Position numbers and translations under genes: made by a program
The notes under the pieces: generated by a model
What the model was told of the DNA's origin: nothing
The model's input: the letters and a program-made list of their open reading frames with translations, nothing else
Databases searched by the model: none
DNA from: Plantibacter sp. Leaf314
GTDB lineage: Bacteria > Actinomycetota > Actinomycetes > Actinomycetales > Microbacteriaceae
NCBI RefSeq assembly: GCF_001423185.1
Contig: NZ_LMOB01000001.1
Location: forward strand, 2,738,016-2,802,015
Reading direction: 5' to 3'
Length of the DNA: 64,000 nt
Shown: positions 1 to 11,044 of the stretch, piece after piece
Numbering within the stretch: the first letter of the stretch is position 1
Layout: each line of letters starts with the position of its first letter

Positions 1-603
1 CGAACCGGGGAAGATTCTCGCGATCGCGATCGTGGCGTCGCCGGTCAGAAGCAGGGTGCCCGCATCGAGTCGCAGGGTGTCGTGCACGTCGAGTGAGCCG
101 TGACCCTCCGCCGACAGCAACCCATCGAGGAACACGACGAACGTGGTGGTTCCCAGCGTCGTCGTCACCAGCCTCGAACCGTCGACGACGGCGACCTCGA
201 GCGATCCACGGAACCGGTCCCGCGACACCATGAGGTTGAGATCGAGGGTCGGACCGACCACTCCCCTCGACGCCACGGCCGCAGCCCCGTCGAAGGCGGC
301 GACCTGCCATCGGTCCAACTCGACCGGCTCGCCGTCGATCACGAGCCCGAGGCCGCCGGCCGACAGCGCCATCAGCTGTCGGTCGACGCCCGGGAATGCG
401 GAGAAGGCGACGTCCGACTCGACCGTCGCGATGCTCAGCGTCCAGCCCGGGCCGTCCGGCACGTCGAGGTCGCCCTCGGTCTGGCGCCGGACGGGCTCGG
501 CGGCGATCTCCGTCGCGGTACCGAGCCCGTTCCGCCAGCGATAGCTCCGATGCCCCGCGGCCGGCAGCAGCACGACACCCGGTGCCTCGGCGAGATCGCT
601 CAC
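1..603 (-). CDS. hutD: HutD family protein (3' end cut by window edge)
   Basis: A HutD-family protein, a small cupin-like protein found in histidine-utilization clusters. Its exact role is not settled; in pseudomonads it has been proposed to bind a pathway intermediate and cap flux. The reverse strand encodes 201 open codons that run off the left edge. Family hallmarks are visible: YRWRNGLGTATEIA near residue 21, WTLSIATVE near 55 and FPGVDR near 70. Relatives are about 190-210 residues, so only a few C-terminal residues should be missing. The GTG start overlaps the hutI stop as GTGA, so it is the last visible gene of the hut operon and probably translationally coupled. Confidence 0.85.
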   Translation of the reverse strand, partial: MSDLAEAPGVVLLPAAGHRSYRWRNGLGTATEIAAEPVRRQTEGDLDVPDGPGWTLSIATVESDVAFSAFPGVDRQLMALSAGGLGLVIDGEPVELDRWQVAAFDGAAAVASRGVVGPTLDLNLMVSRDRFRGSLEVAVVDGSRLVTTTLGTTTFVVFLDGLLSAEGHGSLDVHDTLRLDAGTLLLTGDATIAIARIFPGS

Positions 604-1793
604 GGTCGGGTACCCGACGTGACGCGCTCACCGCGCTGCCACACGCCGACCGTCAGCGGCACCCCGGGGCGGTAGGCGAGGTGCGAGACCGAGGGGGCGT
701 CGAGCACCTGCAGATCGGCGAGACCGCCCACGCGGAGCGATCCGACGGCGTCGACACCGTGCTCGCGCCCGACCGCCACCGCGGCCCCGCGCGTCGCCGC
801 CCAGACCGCCTCGGCGATCGTGAGCCGCATCTGCAGCACGGCGGTCGCCACGCAGTACGCCATCGACGTCGTGTACGAGGTACCCGGGTTGCAGTTGGTG
901 GCGAGGGCGATCGCGGCGCCGGCGTCGACGAGGGCGCGTGCCGGAGGGAACGGTTCACGGGTCGACAGGTCGCAGGCGGGCAGCAGGGTCGCCACCGTCG
1001 ACGAGCCGGCCAGGAGGTCGACGTCGGCGTCGGCCAGGTGGTTGCAATGGTCGACGCTCGCGGCACCCAATTCGACCGCGAGCCGCACCCCGCCGCTCTC
1101 GCCGAGCTGGTTGCCGTGCACGCGGACCCCGAGCCCCGCGGCGCGACCGGCGAGGAGCACCTCCCGCGACTCCTCGACGTCGAACGCACCGACCTCGCAG
1201 AACGCGTCGATGTACGACGCGAACGGCGCGACGGCGTCGAGCATCGGGCCCGTGACGAGGTCGAGGTAGTCGCGGCGGTCGACGCCGGCCGGCACGAGGT
1301 GGGCGCCGAGGAAGGTGACGACGTCGGCGACCTCGGCCGCCGCTCGAGCGGACCGCGCCTCGCCCTCGACATCCAGCGCGTACCCCGTCTTCGCCTCCAG
1401 GAAGGTCGTCCCCTGGGCGAGCGCCTCCGCCCGCAACCGCTTCGCGCCCGCGACGAGCTGCTCCTCCGAAGCGGCGCGGGTGGCGGCGACGGTCGTGGCG
1501 ATCCCGCCCGCCGCGTACCGGCCGCCGGCCATCCGCGCCTCGAACTCCGCAGAGCGGTCGCCCGCGAACACGAGGTGCGTGTGGGTGTCGACCCACCCGG
1601 GCAGCACGGCGCGTCCGCCCACGTCGGTCCGCGCGTCGGCGGCGGGGGCATCGGACGCCGAGCCCAGCCAGGCGATCCGACCGTCCTCGATGACGAGCGC
1701 CGCGTCGGTGATCCGGTTGCCGTCGGTGTCGCCCGGCCCGGAGCCCGCGTTGGTCGTGAGTTCGGCGATGCCGGTGATGAGTTCGGTCGTCAT
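600..1793 (-). CDS. hutI: imidazolonepropionase HutI
   Basis: Imidazolonepropionase (397 aa) opens the ring of 4-imidazolone-5-propionate to N-formimino-L-glutamate, the third step of histidine degradation in the cytoplasm. It belongs to the amidohydrolase superfamily: the metal-binding DTHTHLVFAGDR motif lies about residue 70, and a second histidine pair occurs in VRVHGNQLGESGG and SVDHCNHL. Length is normal for the family (about 400). The ATG start overlaps the hutF stop as ATGA, and the stop overlaps the hutD start, so the genes form one transcript hutU-M20-hutF-hutI-hutD. Assignment is firm because of motif and context. Confidence 0.95.
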   Translation of the reverse strand: MTTELITGIAELTTNAGSGPGDTDGNRITDAALVIEDGRIAWLGSASDAPAADARTDVGGRAVLPGWVDTHTHLVFAGDRSAEFEARMAGGRYAAGGIATTVAATRAASEEQLVAGAKRLRAEALAQGTTFLEAKTGYALDVEGEARSARAAAEVADVVTFLGAHLVPAGVDRRDYLDLVTGPMLDAVAPFASYIDAFCEVGAFDVEESREVLLAGRAAGLGVRVHGNQLGESGGVRLAVELGAASVDHCNHLADADVDLLAGSSTVATLLPACDLSTREPFPPARALVDAGAAIALATNCNPGTSYTTSMAYCVATAVLQMRLTIAEAVWAATRGAAVAVGREHGVDAVGSLRVGGLADLQVLDAPSVSHLAYRPGVPLTVGVWQRGERVTSGTRP

Positions 1794-3259
1794 GGCTGCA
1801 TCTCCTGCGAGGGGTGATCAGGTGTCGGGGACGAGGTGGCGGCTCGGGGCGTCCCTGTCGATGCTGCCAGCTCGGCGAGCGCCGCCGTGAGGAGCTGTTC
1901 CGGCGTGGTCTGCTGTGGAGTCGCGAGCAGGCGGCCGCGTTCGGCCACGAGTCGCCCGCCGACGATCACCCGTTCGACGTCGGACGCGGTCGCGACGAGG
2001 GCGAGCTGGGCCGGGTCGGCGCCGGTGGTCCGCAGACTCGACGTCGACACCTCGACGAGGTCGAGCGGGTCGCCGACGGCGAGCGTGTGGCGCCCGAGTC
2101 CGAGCGAGCGATAGCCGCCGGCGGTCCCGGCCTCGAGGAGTTCCGCGGGCGAGAACCGACCGCGTCGGCCGGAGGCGAGCCGTTCACCGGCCTCGAGGCC
2201 GCGCAGTTCGAGCAGGGGGTCGACGACGGCGTTCTGGTCGGATCCCACGGCGATCCGCGCGCCGGCGTCCGCGAGGCGGCGTGCCGGTCCGATGCCGTCG
2301 CCGAGGTCGGCCTCGGTCGTCGGACACATCACGACGGTCGCGCCCGAGCGTCCGATCGCCGTGATGTCGGCGTCGGTCAGATGCGTCGCGTGGACGAGGC
2401 TGATGCGCGGGTCGAGCGCTCCGAGCGCGGCCAGCACACCCGTCGGTGTCCTACCCGTCTTCGCGAGGGTGTCGAGGTTCTCCTGCGGTTGCTCCGAGAG
2501 GTGGACGTGCAGGGCGACGTCCTCCGGCAGTCCGGTGAGGATGGTGCGCATGGCCTCGACGGGCACGGCGCGCACCGAGTGCAGTGCGGCACCGAGGGTC
2601 ACCAGTCCGGCCGCGTCGTGCGAGGCAGAGAGCGCCGTGCGGAGTCCGTGCCAGCGGTCGAGCCAGCCGGCCGCGTCGCCGTCGCCGAACGCGCGCTGTT
2701 CCACGAGGAGCGGCGCGGCCGGACCACCGGCGGGTCCGAGACCGCTCGCGAGGTAGGCCGTGTCGAGGAGGGTGAGCCGGATGCCGATCTCGGCGGCGGC
2801 CTCGGCGACCGCGAGTTCCATCGCGTGTGCGCTCGGGTACGGGGTGCCGTCGGCCTGGTGGTGCACGTAGTGGAACTCGCCGACCGCCGTCCAGCCGCAC
2901 ACGAGCATCTCGCCGAACACGGCGCGGGCGACCCGGCCGTAGTGCTCCGGGTCGAGACTCGCGGCCGCCGCGTACATCGCCTCACGCCACTGCCAGAAGT
3001 CGCCGCCGTCGGCGTGGGTGCGCCCGCGGAGCAGCCGGTGGAACGCGTGGGAGTGGGCGTTGCCCATGCCGGGGACCACGGTTCCGAGGCGTCGGTCGTC
3101 CGCCTGCGGGTCGACGCCCCGCTCGACGGTGGCGATGCGTCCTTCGTCGTCGGCGGTGAACCGGACGCGGTCGATCGGTCGGCCGTCGATGATCGCAGTC
3201 GCCGCCCAGGTGGGCGGTCGGTCGTCCGAGGAGACGGCGGCGGTGCTCGCGACGCTCAC
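1790..3259 (-). CDS. hutF: formimidoylglutamate deiminase HutF
   Basis: N-formimino-L-glutamate deiminase (489 aa, GTG start) converts formiminoglutamate to N-formylglutamate plus ammonia, so this organism uses the two-step route rather than direct HutG formiminoglutamase. Motifs: MGNAHSHAFHR (metal-binding HxH) near residue 65, HVHLSEQPQEN in the middle, SLVHATHLTD and GSDQNAVVDPL with the catalytic Asp. The start overlaps the upstream stop as GTGA. The N-terminus carries a short variable leader. The product needs a deformylase, and the neighbouring M20 gene is the likely supplier. Confidence 0.93.
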   Translation of the reverse strand: MSVASTAAVSSDDRPPTWAATAIIDGRPIDRVRFTADDEGRIATVERGVDPQADDRRLGTVVPGMGNAHSHAFHRLLRGRTHADGGDFWQWREAMYAAAASLDPEHYGRVARAVFGEMLVCGWTAVGEFHYVHHQADGTPYPSAHAMELAVAEAAAEIGIRLTLLDTAYLASGLGPAGGPAAPLLVEQRAFGDGDAAGWLDRWHGLRTALSASHDAAGLVTLGAALHSVRAVPVEAMRTILTGLPEDVALHVHLSEQPQENLDTLAKTGRTPTGVLAALGALDPRISLVHATHLTDADITAIGRSGATVVMCPTTEADLGDGIGPARRLADAGARIAVGSDQNAVVDPLLELRGLEAGERLASGRRGRFSPAELLEAGTAGGYRSLGLGRHTLAVGDPLDLVEVSTSSLRTTGADPAQLALVATASDVERVIVGGRLVAERGRLLATPQQTTPEQLLTAALAELAASTGTPRAATSSPTPDHPSQEMQP

Positions 3260-4469
3260 AGGACGCTCCGCAGCAGGGTCTCGAGCGCTTCGACCCCGGC
3301 GACGCAGTCGGCCGTCTCGGCGAACTCCTCCGGCGAATGCGAGACGCCCGTCGGGTTCCGGACGAAGACCATCGCCGTCGGCACCGCACCGTTCAGGACA
3401 CCCGCGTCATGCCCGGCTCCCGTCGGCAGCAGGGGGACCCCGCCGAGCGTGCCGGCGAGCCGCGCGGCGAGCTCGGGGTCGAACTCGACGACGCCCGACC
3501 ACGACTCCTCGATCAGCTCCGCCGCACATCCGGAATCGGCGACGGCCTCCTGCACGCGGGCGCCGATGTCCGCGACGAGGGCGCGCGTCTCGGTGTCGGT
3601 GGCCGCGCGGGCGTCCACCCAGGCGTCGACCTCCGAGGCGATGACGTTGGTACCGCCGGGCACGATGCGCATGCGGCCCACGGTGGCGCGGGCGTCGTCC
3701 GTCGCGAGGGCGGCCTGCTCGACCGCGAGGATCGCGCGGGCTGCGGCGACCACCGGATCACGGCGCTCGCGCATGCCCGTGGCGCCGGCGTGGTTGCCCT
3801 GGCCGCTCACGCGGAGCCGCCACCGGCCGTGGGCGAGGATCGACGACGCGACGGCCGTGGGCGAGTCCAGGTCGATGAGGCCGCGCCCCTGTTCCACGTG
3901 CAGCTCGATGAAGAGTCCGATGCGGGCGAGGGCCTCGTCGTCGCGGCCGAGGTGCTCGGGGGCGAGCCCGGCTGCGGCTGCGGCCTCGGCCACCGTGATC
4001 CCGTCGGCGTCCGTCAGCGCCCGGGCGGCGTCCGCGGTGATCGCCCCGGACAGGAGCCGGGATCCGAGGCAGGCGACCCCGAACCGCGACCCCTCCTCCT
4101 CGGCGAACACCACGACGGCGACGGGACGGGACGGCTGGAAGCCGGTGGCCTGCAGGCGTGCCACGGCGTCCAGGGCGGAGACGACGCCGAGCGGCCCGTC
4201 GAAGGCGCCGCCGCCCGGGACGGAGTCGAGGTGGCTGCCGGTGACGACCGCGTCAGGCCCCGGCGTGCCCCACCACGCCCAGAGGTTGCCGTTCCGGTCC
4301 GTCTCGACGTCCAGACCGAGCCGGGCGGCGCGGGCCGTGAACCACTCGCGCAGCTCGAACTCGGCCGGTGTCCAGACGTGCCGGGAGTACCCACCGCGTG
4401 CCGGGTCGACCCCGACACCGGCGATCTCGTCGAGTCCCGCCAGGCGGCCGTGGGCGAGCAGGCCGTCGG

Positions 4470-4473
<4 letters not shown>
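3256..4473 (-). CDS. M20-family amidohydrolase (allantoate amidohydrolase/carbamoylase type) in hut operon
   Basis: A 405-aa zinc peptidase-like hydrolase of the allantoate amidohydrolase/N-carbamoyl-amino-acid hydrolase group. Motifs: [18 protein letters not shown] (metal His and Asp), [10 protein letters not shown] (catalytic Glu pair), ELHVEQG and, near the C-terminus, GAGHDAGVL. By family it would cut ureido or formyl-type amide bonds. Its place between hutU and hutF, with no HutG in the window, makes N-formylglutamate the likely substrate (inference). I chose the GTG at 4473, which overlaps the hutU stop as GTGA and is preceded by a GGGAGGG ribosome site; a GTG at 4485 would add four residues. 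Confidence 0.85.
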
Positions 4474-6140
<1,667 letters not shown>

Positions 6141-6193
6141 GCGCTCAGTCCACTCCGCCGGGGGTCGCCCGGCGAGTGCTGTCGATCACCTGG

Positions 6194-6211
6194 TGTCTGG
6201 TCCCCCAGACA
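6194..6211. promoter_or_regulatory. palindrome upstream of hutU, candidate operator
   Basis: Perfect 7-bp inverted repeat TGTCTGG-4 nt-CCAGACA, 54 bases before the hutU start and after the end of the lipid kinase gene. Its outer TGT...ACA arms resemble sites of GntR/HutC-type repressors, so a hut operator is plausible; it could also be a weak terminator of the lipid kinase transcript, but there is no T-run on the reverse strand. Confidence 0.4.
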
Positions 6212-6243
6212 TCGAGCCGTCGAGGACCAGGGAGCCCTGGCCG

Positions 6244-7212
6244 CTACGGGAGGGTGACGAGCAAGCCGCCGCGGTGCGCGTCGAACGCGACCGTCGTCGC
6301 CATGCCGAACGCGTCTCCGTCGAGTTCGAGGTCCTGCGCCTCCTCCACCCGGACCGTCAGCGCCTCCGCCCGCAGGTTCGTCACCGTGTTCGCGCCGCGA
6401 CCCTCGGTGAACCGGATCATCCGACGACCGACCGCCGTCCGTCGCAGCACCCGGTTCTCCCACGTCACCTTCCGCCACACGAGCAACCAGCCGAACGCGC
6501 CCCTCGGCTGCAGCACCGCCACGTCGAGGAAGCCGTCGTCGAGCTCGGCGTCCGGCATGAGCTGCACCCCGCCCTGCAGCGTGCCGCAGTTGCCGACGAG
6601 CACGGAACTCACCGTCGCCGCATGCTGCCGGTGCCCGCGCAGCTGGTAGTGGATGCGGAACGGTGCCGCCGTGATGATCGAGCGGAGGCCCGACTCGACA
6701 TACGCGAGCCAGCCGAGCGACTTCTTCAGATCCGGGTTGGCGGTGGAGATCATCATCGCGTCGATCCCCATGCCGGCCATCACGACGAAGGCGTGCTCCT
6801 CCTCGGAGCCGTCGGGGCGCGTGATCATGGCCACGCCGATGTCGATGGCCCGCGTCTCGCCCGTGAAGGCCGTCGCGATCGCGGCCGTCTGGTCGCCGAG
6901 CGGCAGCTTCAGGTTCCGCGCCAACAGGTTGCCGGTGCCCGAGGGTATGAGGGTCAGCGGCACCCCGCTCCCGCGCAGTCCCTCCGCGACGGCGCGCACC
7001 GTCCCGTCGCCACCGGCCGCGAGCACGACCCGTGCGCCGTCGAGGACCGCACGTCGCGCCTGCCCGACACCGGGATCCTCGACACTCGTCTCGTAGAGGT
7101 GCGGTGCCGCCCACCCCGCCTCCTGCGAGCGGGCCTCGAGGGCGCTCCGCAACCGGGTGGCGTCGACCTTCACCGGGTTGTACACGAGCGCTGCGTGCGG
7201 GGGAGTCGGCAT
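6244..7212 (-). CDS. diacylglycerol kinase family lipid kinase
   Basis: A 322-aa cytoplasmic lipid kinase of the DAGK catalytic family (YegS/BmrU/DgkB type), which phosphorylates diacylglycerol or a related lipid. The N-terminal ALVYNPVKVD segment, the nucleotide-binding GGDGTVRAVAEG motif near residue 65 and the GTGNLLARNL segment are typical, and the C-terminal half has the LELDGD-type sandwich domain. I use the ATG at 7212; a TACCGT hexamer lies exactly 6 nt before it, indicating a leaderless transcript. It is divergent from serS, 57 bp apart. The true lipid substrate cannot be told from sequence. Confidence 0.9.
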   Translation of the reverse strand: MPTPPHAALVYNPVKVDATRLRSALEARSQEAGWAAPHLYETSVEDPGVGQARRAVLDGARVVLAAGGDGTVRAVAEGLRGSGVPLTLIPSGTGNLLARNLKLPLGDQTAAIATAFTGETRAIDIGVAMITRPDGSEEEHAFVVMAGMGIDAMMISTANPDLKKSLGWLAYVESGLRSIITAAPFRIHYQLRGHRQHAATVSSVLVGNCGTLQGGVQLMPDAELDDGFLDVAVLQPRGAFGWLLVWRKVTWENRVLRRTAVGRRMIRFTEGRGANTVTNLRAEALTVRVEEAQDLELDGDAFGMATTVAFDAHRGGLLVTLP

Positions 7213-7218
7213 GGCCCA

Positions 7219-7263
7219 ACGGTACTGTCCCGGGGCTCTGGCGCCGACCTCGATCGCTAGACT
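7219..7263. promoter_or_regulatory. divergent leaderless promoters for lipid kinase and serS
   Basis: Reverse-strand TACCGT at 7224-7219 lies 6 nt before the lipid kinase ATG (7212). Forward TAGACT at 7258-7263 lies 6 nt before the serS GTG (7270). With transcription normally starting 6-8 nt after the -10 box, both messages should begin at or next to the start codon. No good -35 box is visible on either side. Confidence 0.55.
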
Positions 7264-7269
7264 TGCCGG

Positions 7270-8535
7270 GTGATCGATCCCGTACTCCTCCGCGAACAGC
7301 CAGAAGTCCTCCGAGCGTCGCAGCTGAAGCGAGGGTCCTCCGTCGACCTCGTCGACCAGGCGATCGACGCCGACACCGCACGCCGCTCCGCCATCACCGG
7401 GTTCGAGGAGCTCCGCGCCGAGCAGAACGCCTTCGGCAAGCAGGTCGCCAAGGCCCCCAAGGAGGAGAAGGCTGCACTCGTCGCCCAGGCGCAGCAGCTC
7501 TCCGCCCGCGTGAAGGAGGCCCAGCAGGTCGCGACGGAGGCCGAGGCCTACTTCGCCGACATCGCCGGACAGATCCAGAACCCCGTCCTCGACGGCGTGC
7601 CCGCCGGTGGCGAGGCCGACTTCATCACGCTCCGCGAGGTCGGTGAACGCCCCACCTTCGACTTCACCCCGCGCGACCACCTCGAGCTCGGCGAGCTCCT
7701 CGGCGCCATCGACATGCAGCGCGGCACCAAGGTCAGCGGCTCGCGCTTCTACTTCCTCCGCGGTATCGGCGCGCGTCTCGAGATCGCCCTCATGAACCTC
7801 GCGCTCGACCGCGCGCTCGAGGCCGGCTTCGTCCCCCTCATCACCCCGACGCTCGTGCGCCCCGAGATCATGAAGGGCACCGGCTTCCTCGGCGAGCACG
7901 CCGACGAGGTGTACCAGATCGCCGGCGAAGACCTCTTCCTCACCGGCACGAGCGAGGTGGCGCTCGCCGGCTACCACTCCGACGAGATCCTCGACCTCGA
8001 GCAGGGTGCGCTCCGCTACGCCGGCTGGTCCACCTGCTACCGCAAGGAGGCCGGCTCGTACGGCCGCGACACCCGCGGCATCATCCGCGTGCACCAGTTC
8101 AACAAGCTGGAGATGTTCGTCTACACCAAGCCGGAGGACGCTGCGGCGGAGCACGAGCGCCTGCTGTCCTACCAGGAGGCCATGCTGCAGTCGCTCGGCC
8201 TCAGCTACCGGGTCATCGACACGGCGGCCGGCGACCTCGGTTCGAGCGCCGCCCGCAAGTTCGACGTCGAGGCCTGGGTGCCGACGCAGGATGCGTTCCG
8301 CGAGCTCACCAGCACCTCCAACTGCACCACGTACCAGGCTCGCCGCCTCGACACCCGGTACCGCACGGAGTCGGGCAAGACCACGCCGGTCGCGACGCTC
8401 AACGGCACGCTCGCGACGACCCGGTGGATCGTCGCGATCCTCGAGACGCACCAGCAGGAGGACGGCAGCGTCGTCATCCCGGAGGTGCTCCGGCCCTACC
8501 TGGGCGGGCTCGACGTGGCGCGGCCGATCCGATGA
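7270..8535 (+). CDS. serS: serine--tRNA ligase
   Basis: Seryl-tRNA synthetase (421 aa, normal length) charges tRNA-Ser in the cytoplasm. The N-terminal coiled-coil arm (about residues 30-110) that grips the long variable arm of tRNA-Ser is followed by the class II catalytic core: [12 protein letters not shown], motif 2 in [20 protein letters not shown] and motif 3 in [15 protein letters not shown]. The GTG start sits 6 nt after a TAGACT -10 box. It overlaps the HAD gene by 4 bases. Two tRNA-Ser genes follow within 4.1 kb. Confidence 0.97.
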   Translation: MIDPVLLREQPEVLRASQLKRGSSVDLVDQAIDADTARRSAITGFEELRAEQNAFGKQVAKAPKEEKAALVAQAQQLSARVKEAQQVATEAEAYFADIAGQIQNPVLDGVPAGGEADFITLREVGERPTFDFTPRDHLELGELLGAIDMQRGTKVSGSRFYFLRGIGARLEIALMNLALDRALEAGFVPLITPTLVRPEIMKGTGFLGEHADEVYQIAGEDLFLTGTSEVALAGYHSDEILDLEQGALRYAGWSTCYRKEAGSYGRDTRGIIRVHQFNKLEMFVYTKPEDAAAEHERLLSYQEAMLQSLGLSYRVIDTAAGDLGSSAARKFDVEAWVPTQDAFRELTSTSNCTTYQARRLDTRYRTESGKTTPVATLNGTLATTRWIVAILETHQQEDGSVVIPEVLRPYLGGLDVARPIR

Positions 8536-9371
8536 CGTCCGAGACGACGCCCGCGCAGCCGGCCGCGACCTCGCCCCGGCTGCTCGTCGCGCTCGACATC
8601 GACGGCACCGTCCTGCACGAGGACGGCTCGCTCAGCCTGTCCGTCGCCGACGAGGTCCGCCGCGTGGTCGCCCTCGGCCACGTCGTCACCCTCGCCACCG
8701 GTCGGAGCTGGGAGAGCACCCGTCCCGTCCTCGAAGACCTCGAGTTGACGCCGCAGTACGTCGTCTGCGCGAACGGTGCGCTCATCATGAAGCGCGACGA
8801 GTCGAAGCCCGACGCCTACGAGCGCTTCTTCATGGAGACCTTCGACCCGACGGAGGTGCTCGGCCTCATCCAGCCGCACCTGTCCGAGGGCAGCTACATG
8901 GTCGAGTACCCCGACGGCTTCCGCAAGTACACGGTCGGCATGGAGGACTGGAACCTCGAGAACGCCGTCGAGGTGCCGTTCGAGGAGCTCGTCACGAGTC
9001 CGGTCACCCGCGTCGTCGTGGTGTCGCCGAGTCACGACGAGGAGGAGTTCCTCCGCATCGTCGACCGCATCGGCCTCAGCCAGGTGAGCTATGCGATCGG
9101 GTGGACGGCCTGGCTCGACATCGCCCCGAAGGGCGTCAACAAGGCGACCGCGCTCGAGCGGGTCCGGCAGTGGCTGGGCTTCGAGCGTTCGCAGATGGTC
9201 GCGGTCGGCGACGGCCGCAACGACGTCGACATGCTCGGCTGGGCGGCCGACGGCGGCCGTGGTGTCGCCATGGGTCAGGCACCCGAGGAAGTGCTCGCCG
9301 TCGCATCCGAGGTCACCGGCACCGTGACCGACGACGGTCTCTCTCAGCTCCTGAGGAGCATTTCGGGTTAA
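8532..9371 (+). CDS. HAD family hydrolase (Cof-type, class IIB)
   Basis: A 279-aa haloacid-dehalogenase superfamily phosphatase of the Cof/YbjI type, probably acting on sugar or cofactor phosphates. Motif [15 protein letters not shown] near residue 20 holds the nucleophile Asp, motif II is LATGRSW, motif III a Lys in KGVNKATAL, and motif [12 protein letters not shown]. The IIB cap sits between motifs II and III. ATG overlaps the serS stop (ATGA), so the two genes are cotranscribed. Substrate is unknown. Confidence 0.9.
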   Translation: MTSETTPAQPAATSPRLLVALDIDGTVLHEDGSLSLSVADEVRRVVALGHVVTLATGRSWESTRPVLEDLELTPQYVVCANGALIMKRDESKPDAYERFFMETFDPTEVLGLIQPHLSEGSYMVEYPDGFRKYTVGMEDWNLENAVEVPFEELVTSPVTRVVVVSPSHDEEEFLRIVDRIGLSQVSYAIGWTAWLDIAPKGVNKATALERVRQWLGFERSQMVAVGDGRNDVDMLGWAADGGRGVAMGQAPEEVLAVASEVTGTVTDDGLSQLLRSISG

Positions 9372-9518
9372 CATCGTCCAAAGCTCTGTGCCTGCACGTC
9401 GTTTCCGGTGCGCACGGGGCGTCGGGGCGTGCCGGTTCCACCGGTCTCCTCCCGCGTCGCTGCAGCCCGGTCCGCCCGGGTTGGAGCCAGCCCTGTTCCT
9501 GAGATGAGAGCGAGATCC

Positions 9519-10748
9519 ATGACCCGCCACGCCGACGCGTCCAAAGCGCGCGCCGCCGTCCGTCACGGCAGGCTCCGCAAGTCGAACCCGTTCGCCACCG
9601 TCGCGAAGGTGATCGCCGCGACGGCCGCCGTCGTGGGTGTGAGCGGCATCGCGGTCGCCGGTGTGGCCGCGCTCGACCTCGCCAACAGCGTGAAGCCGGT
9701 CGCGCACCTCGACAACGAGACGCCCGGCGCTCCGCCGCCCAACATCGGCGCGATCGAGGGTGGCGTCAACCTCCTCCTCGTCGGCAGCGACTCGGGTGAC
9801 GGCAACGAGGCGTACGGCGAACGCGACGAGAACCTCAACGACGTCACGATCCTCATGCACATCTCCGCCGACCACTCGAGCGCGACGGTCGTCAGCTTCC
9901 CGCGCGACATGTACGTGCCCATCGGCGACTGCGCGAACGGCGGCAACGGCCGCGACAAGATGAACACGGCCCTCATGTACGGCGGTGCCGACGGCGGGCT
10001 GGCCTGCGCCGTGTCCACCGTCGAGGGCATCACCGGCCTCTCCATCCCCTTCGCCGCGCAGATCGGCTTCGACGGCGTCATCTCGATGTCGAACGCCGTC
10101 GGCGGTGTCCCGGTGTGCGTCACCGAACCGCTGAACGACGCCTGGAGCGGCATCAACCTCGACGTCGGCACCCACGACCTCTCCGGCGCGTCCGCGCTCG
10201 CCTTCCTCCGCTCGCGCCATGGCGTCGGCGACGGCAGCGACCTGTCGCGCATCTCGAACCAGCAGGTCTTCCTGTCCTCGCTCGTCCGCACGCTGAAGAG
10301 CAGCGAGACGCTGTCCGACCCGATCAAGCTCTACTCGATCGCCCGGGCCGCGTTGAAGAACGTGACCCTGTCGAACAGCCTGAACAACATCGACACGATG
10401 GTGTCGATCGCAGCAGCGCTGAAGGACATCCCGCTCGACCGGGTGGCGTTCGTCCAGACGCCGACCGCCACGGTCGAGGGCGGCGTCGAGGCGACCTCCG
10501 ATGCCGACGTCCTGTGGACGGCCTTGCAGAGCGACCAGGCGGTCGCGCTGTCGGCGACCGGCAAGTACGTCGTCACCGACCCGAACGCCCCCGTCACGCC
10601 CGATCCTGCGGCGACCGATGCGGCTGCCGATCCCGCTGCGCCGGTCGACCCGGCGGCTGCAGGTCCGGTGGCGCTGCCCGACACGATCACGGGCCAGAAC
10701 GCGGCACAGAACACCTGCACGGCCGGTCGTCCCGAGGAAGACCAGTAG
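9519..10748 (+). CDS. LytR-CpsA-Psr (LCP) family wall-polymer transferase 1
   Basis: A 409-aa LCP protein. These membrane-anchored enzymes move undecaprenyl-linked glycopolymers onto peptidoglycan at the outer face of the membrane. It has a basic cytoplasmic N-terminus, one transmembrane helix at about residues 25-50, then the LCP domain with NLLLVGSDS, DVTILMHIS and VVSFPRDMYVP motifs and a conserved FLRSRHGVGDGSDLSR segment. The C-terminus is a Pro/Ala/Asp-rich linker ending in a Cys-containing tail. Start chosen at ATG 9519; an in-frame ATG at 9504 is possible. Paralogue of the gene at 11045. Confidence 0.92.
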   Translation: MTRHADASKARAAVRHGRLRKSNPFATVAKVIAATAAVVGVSGIAVAGVAALDLANSVKPVAHLDNETPGAPPPNIGAIEGGVNLLLVGSDSGDGNEAYGERDENLNDVTILMHISADHSSATVVSFPRDMYVPIGDCANGGNGRDKMNTALMYGGADGGLACAVSTVEGITGLSIPFAAQIGFDGVISMSNAVGGVPVCVTEPLNDAWSGINLDVGTHDLSGASALAFLRSRHGVGDGSDLSRISNQQVFLSSLVRTLKSSETLSDPIKLYSIARAALKNVTLSNSLNNIDTMVSIAAALKDIPLDRVAFVQTPTATVEGGVEATSDADVLWTALQSDQAVALSATGKYVVTDPNAPVTPDPAATDAAADPAAPVDPAAAGPVALPDTITGQNAAQNTCTAGRPEEDQ

Positions 10749-10760
10749 TCACCGGGTGAT

Positions 10761-10793
10761 CGGATGGGGCCGCTTCGCCGCTGGCCCCATCCG
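10761..10793 (+). terminator. hairpin terminator after LCP gene 1
   Basis: Perfect 11-bp stem (CGGATGGGGCC / GGCCCCATCCG) with an 11-nt loop, 13 bases past the stop of the first LCP gene. No T-run follows, which is common for GC-rich actinobacterial terminators. It ends right before the TACACT promoter of the tRNA. Confidence 0.65.
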
Positions 10794-10794
10794 A

Positions 10795-10800
10795 TACACT
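10795..10800 (+). promoter_or_regulatory. -10 box of tRNA-Ser(UGA)
   Basis: TACACT lies 45 bases before the tRNA and directly after the terminator hairpin; transcription would start near 10807. No clear -35 box is seen. Confidence 0.4.
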
Positions 10801-10844
10801 CGATCCTGGTCGGCCGCAGCGTCATGGCGGGCGATCGACCATCA

Positions 10845-10929
10845 GGAGGGCTGTCCGAGCGGCCGATGGAGCCAGTCTTGAAAACTGGTGGGCAGAAATG
10901 TCTCGTGGGTTCGAATCCCACGCCCTCCG
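10845..10929 (+). tRNA. tRNA-Ser (anticodon UGA)
   Basis: 85-nt tRNA with a 7-bp acceptor stem GGAGGGC/GCCCTCC, discriminator G, anticodon loop CTTGAAA giving UGA, T-loop GGTTCGAATCC, and the long class II variable arm expected of tRNA-Ser. CCA is not encoded. It lies between the two LCP genes. Confidence 0.96.
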
Positions 10930-11044
10930 CACTCCTTCGCCACACCGTTTCGCACTGTTCTCCACACCCGGATCGGTTGGCCTCGCCGTCGGCTCCGGGG
11001 TATCCGGCTGTGCGCTGCACATGCTCCCGTGGTTGAATCGACGA

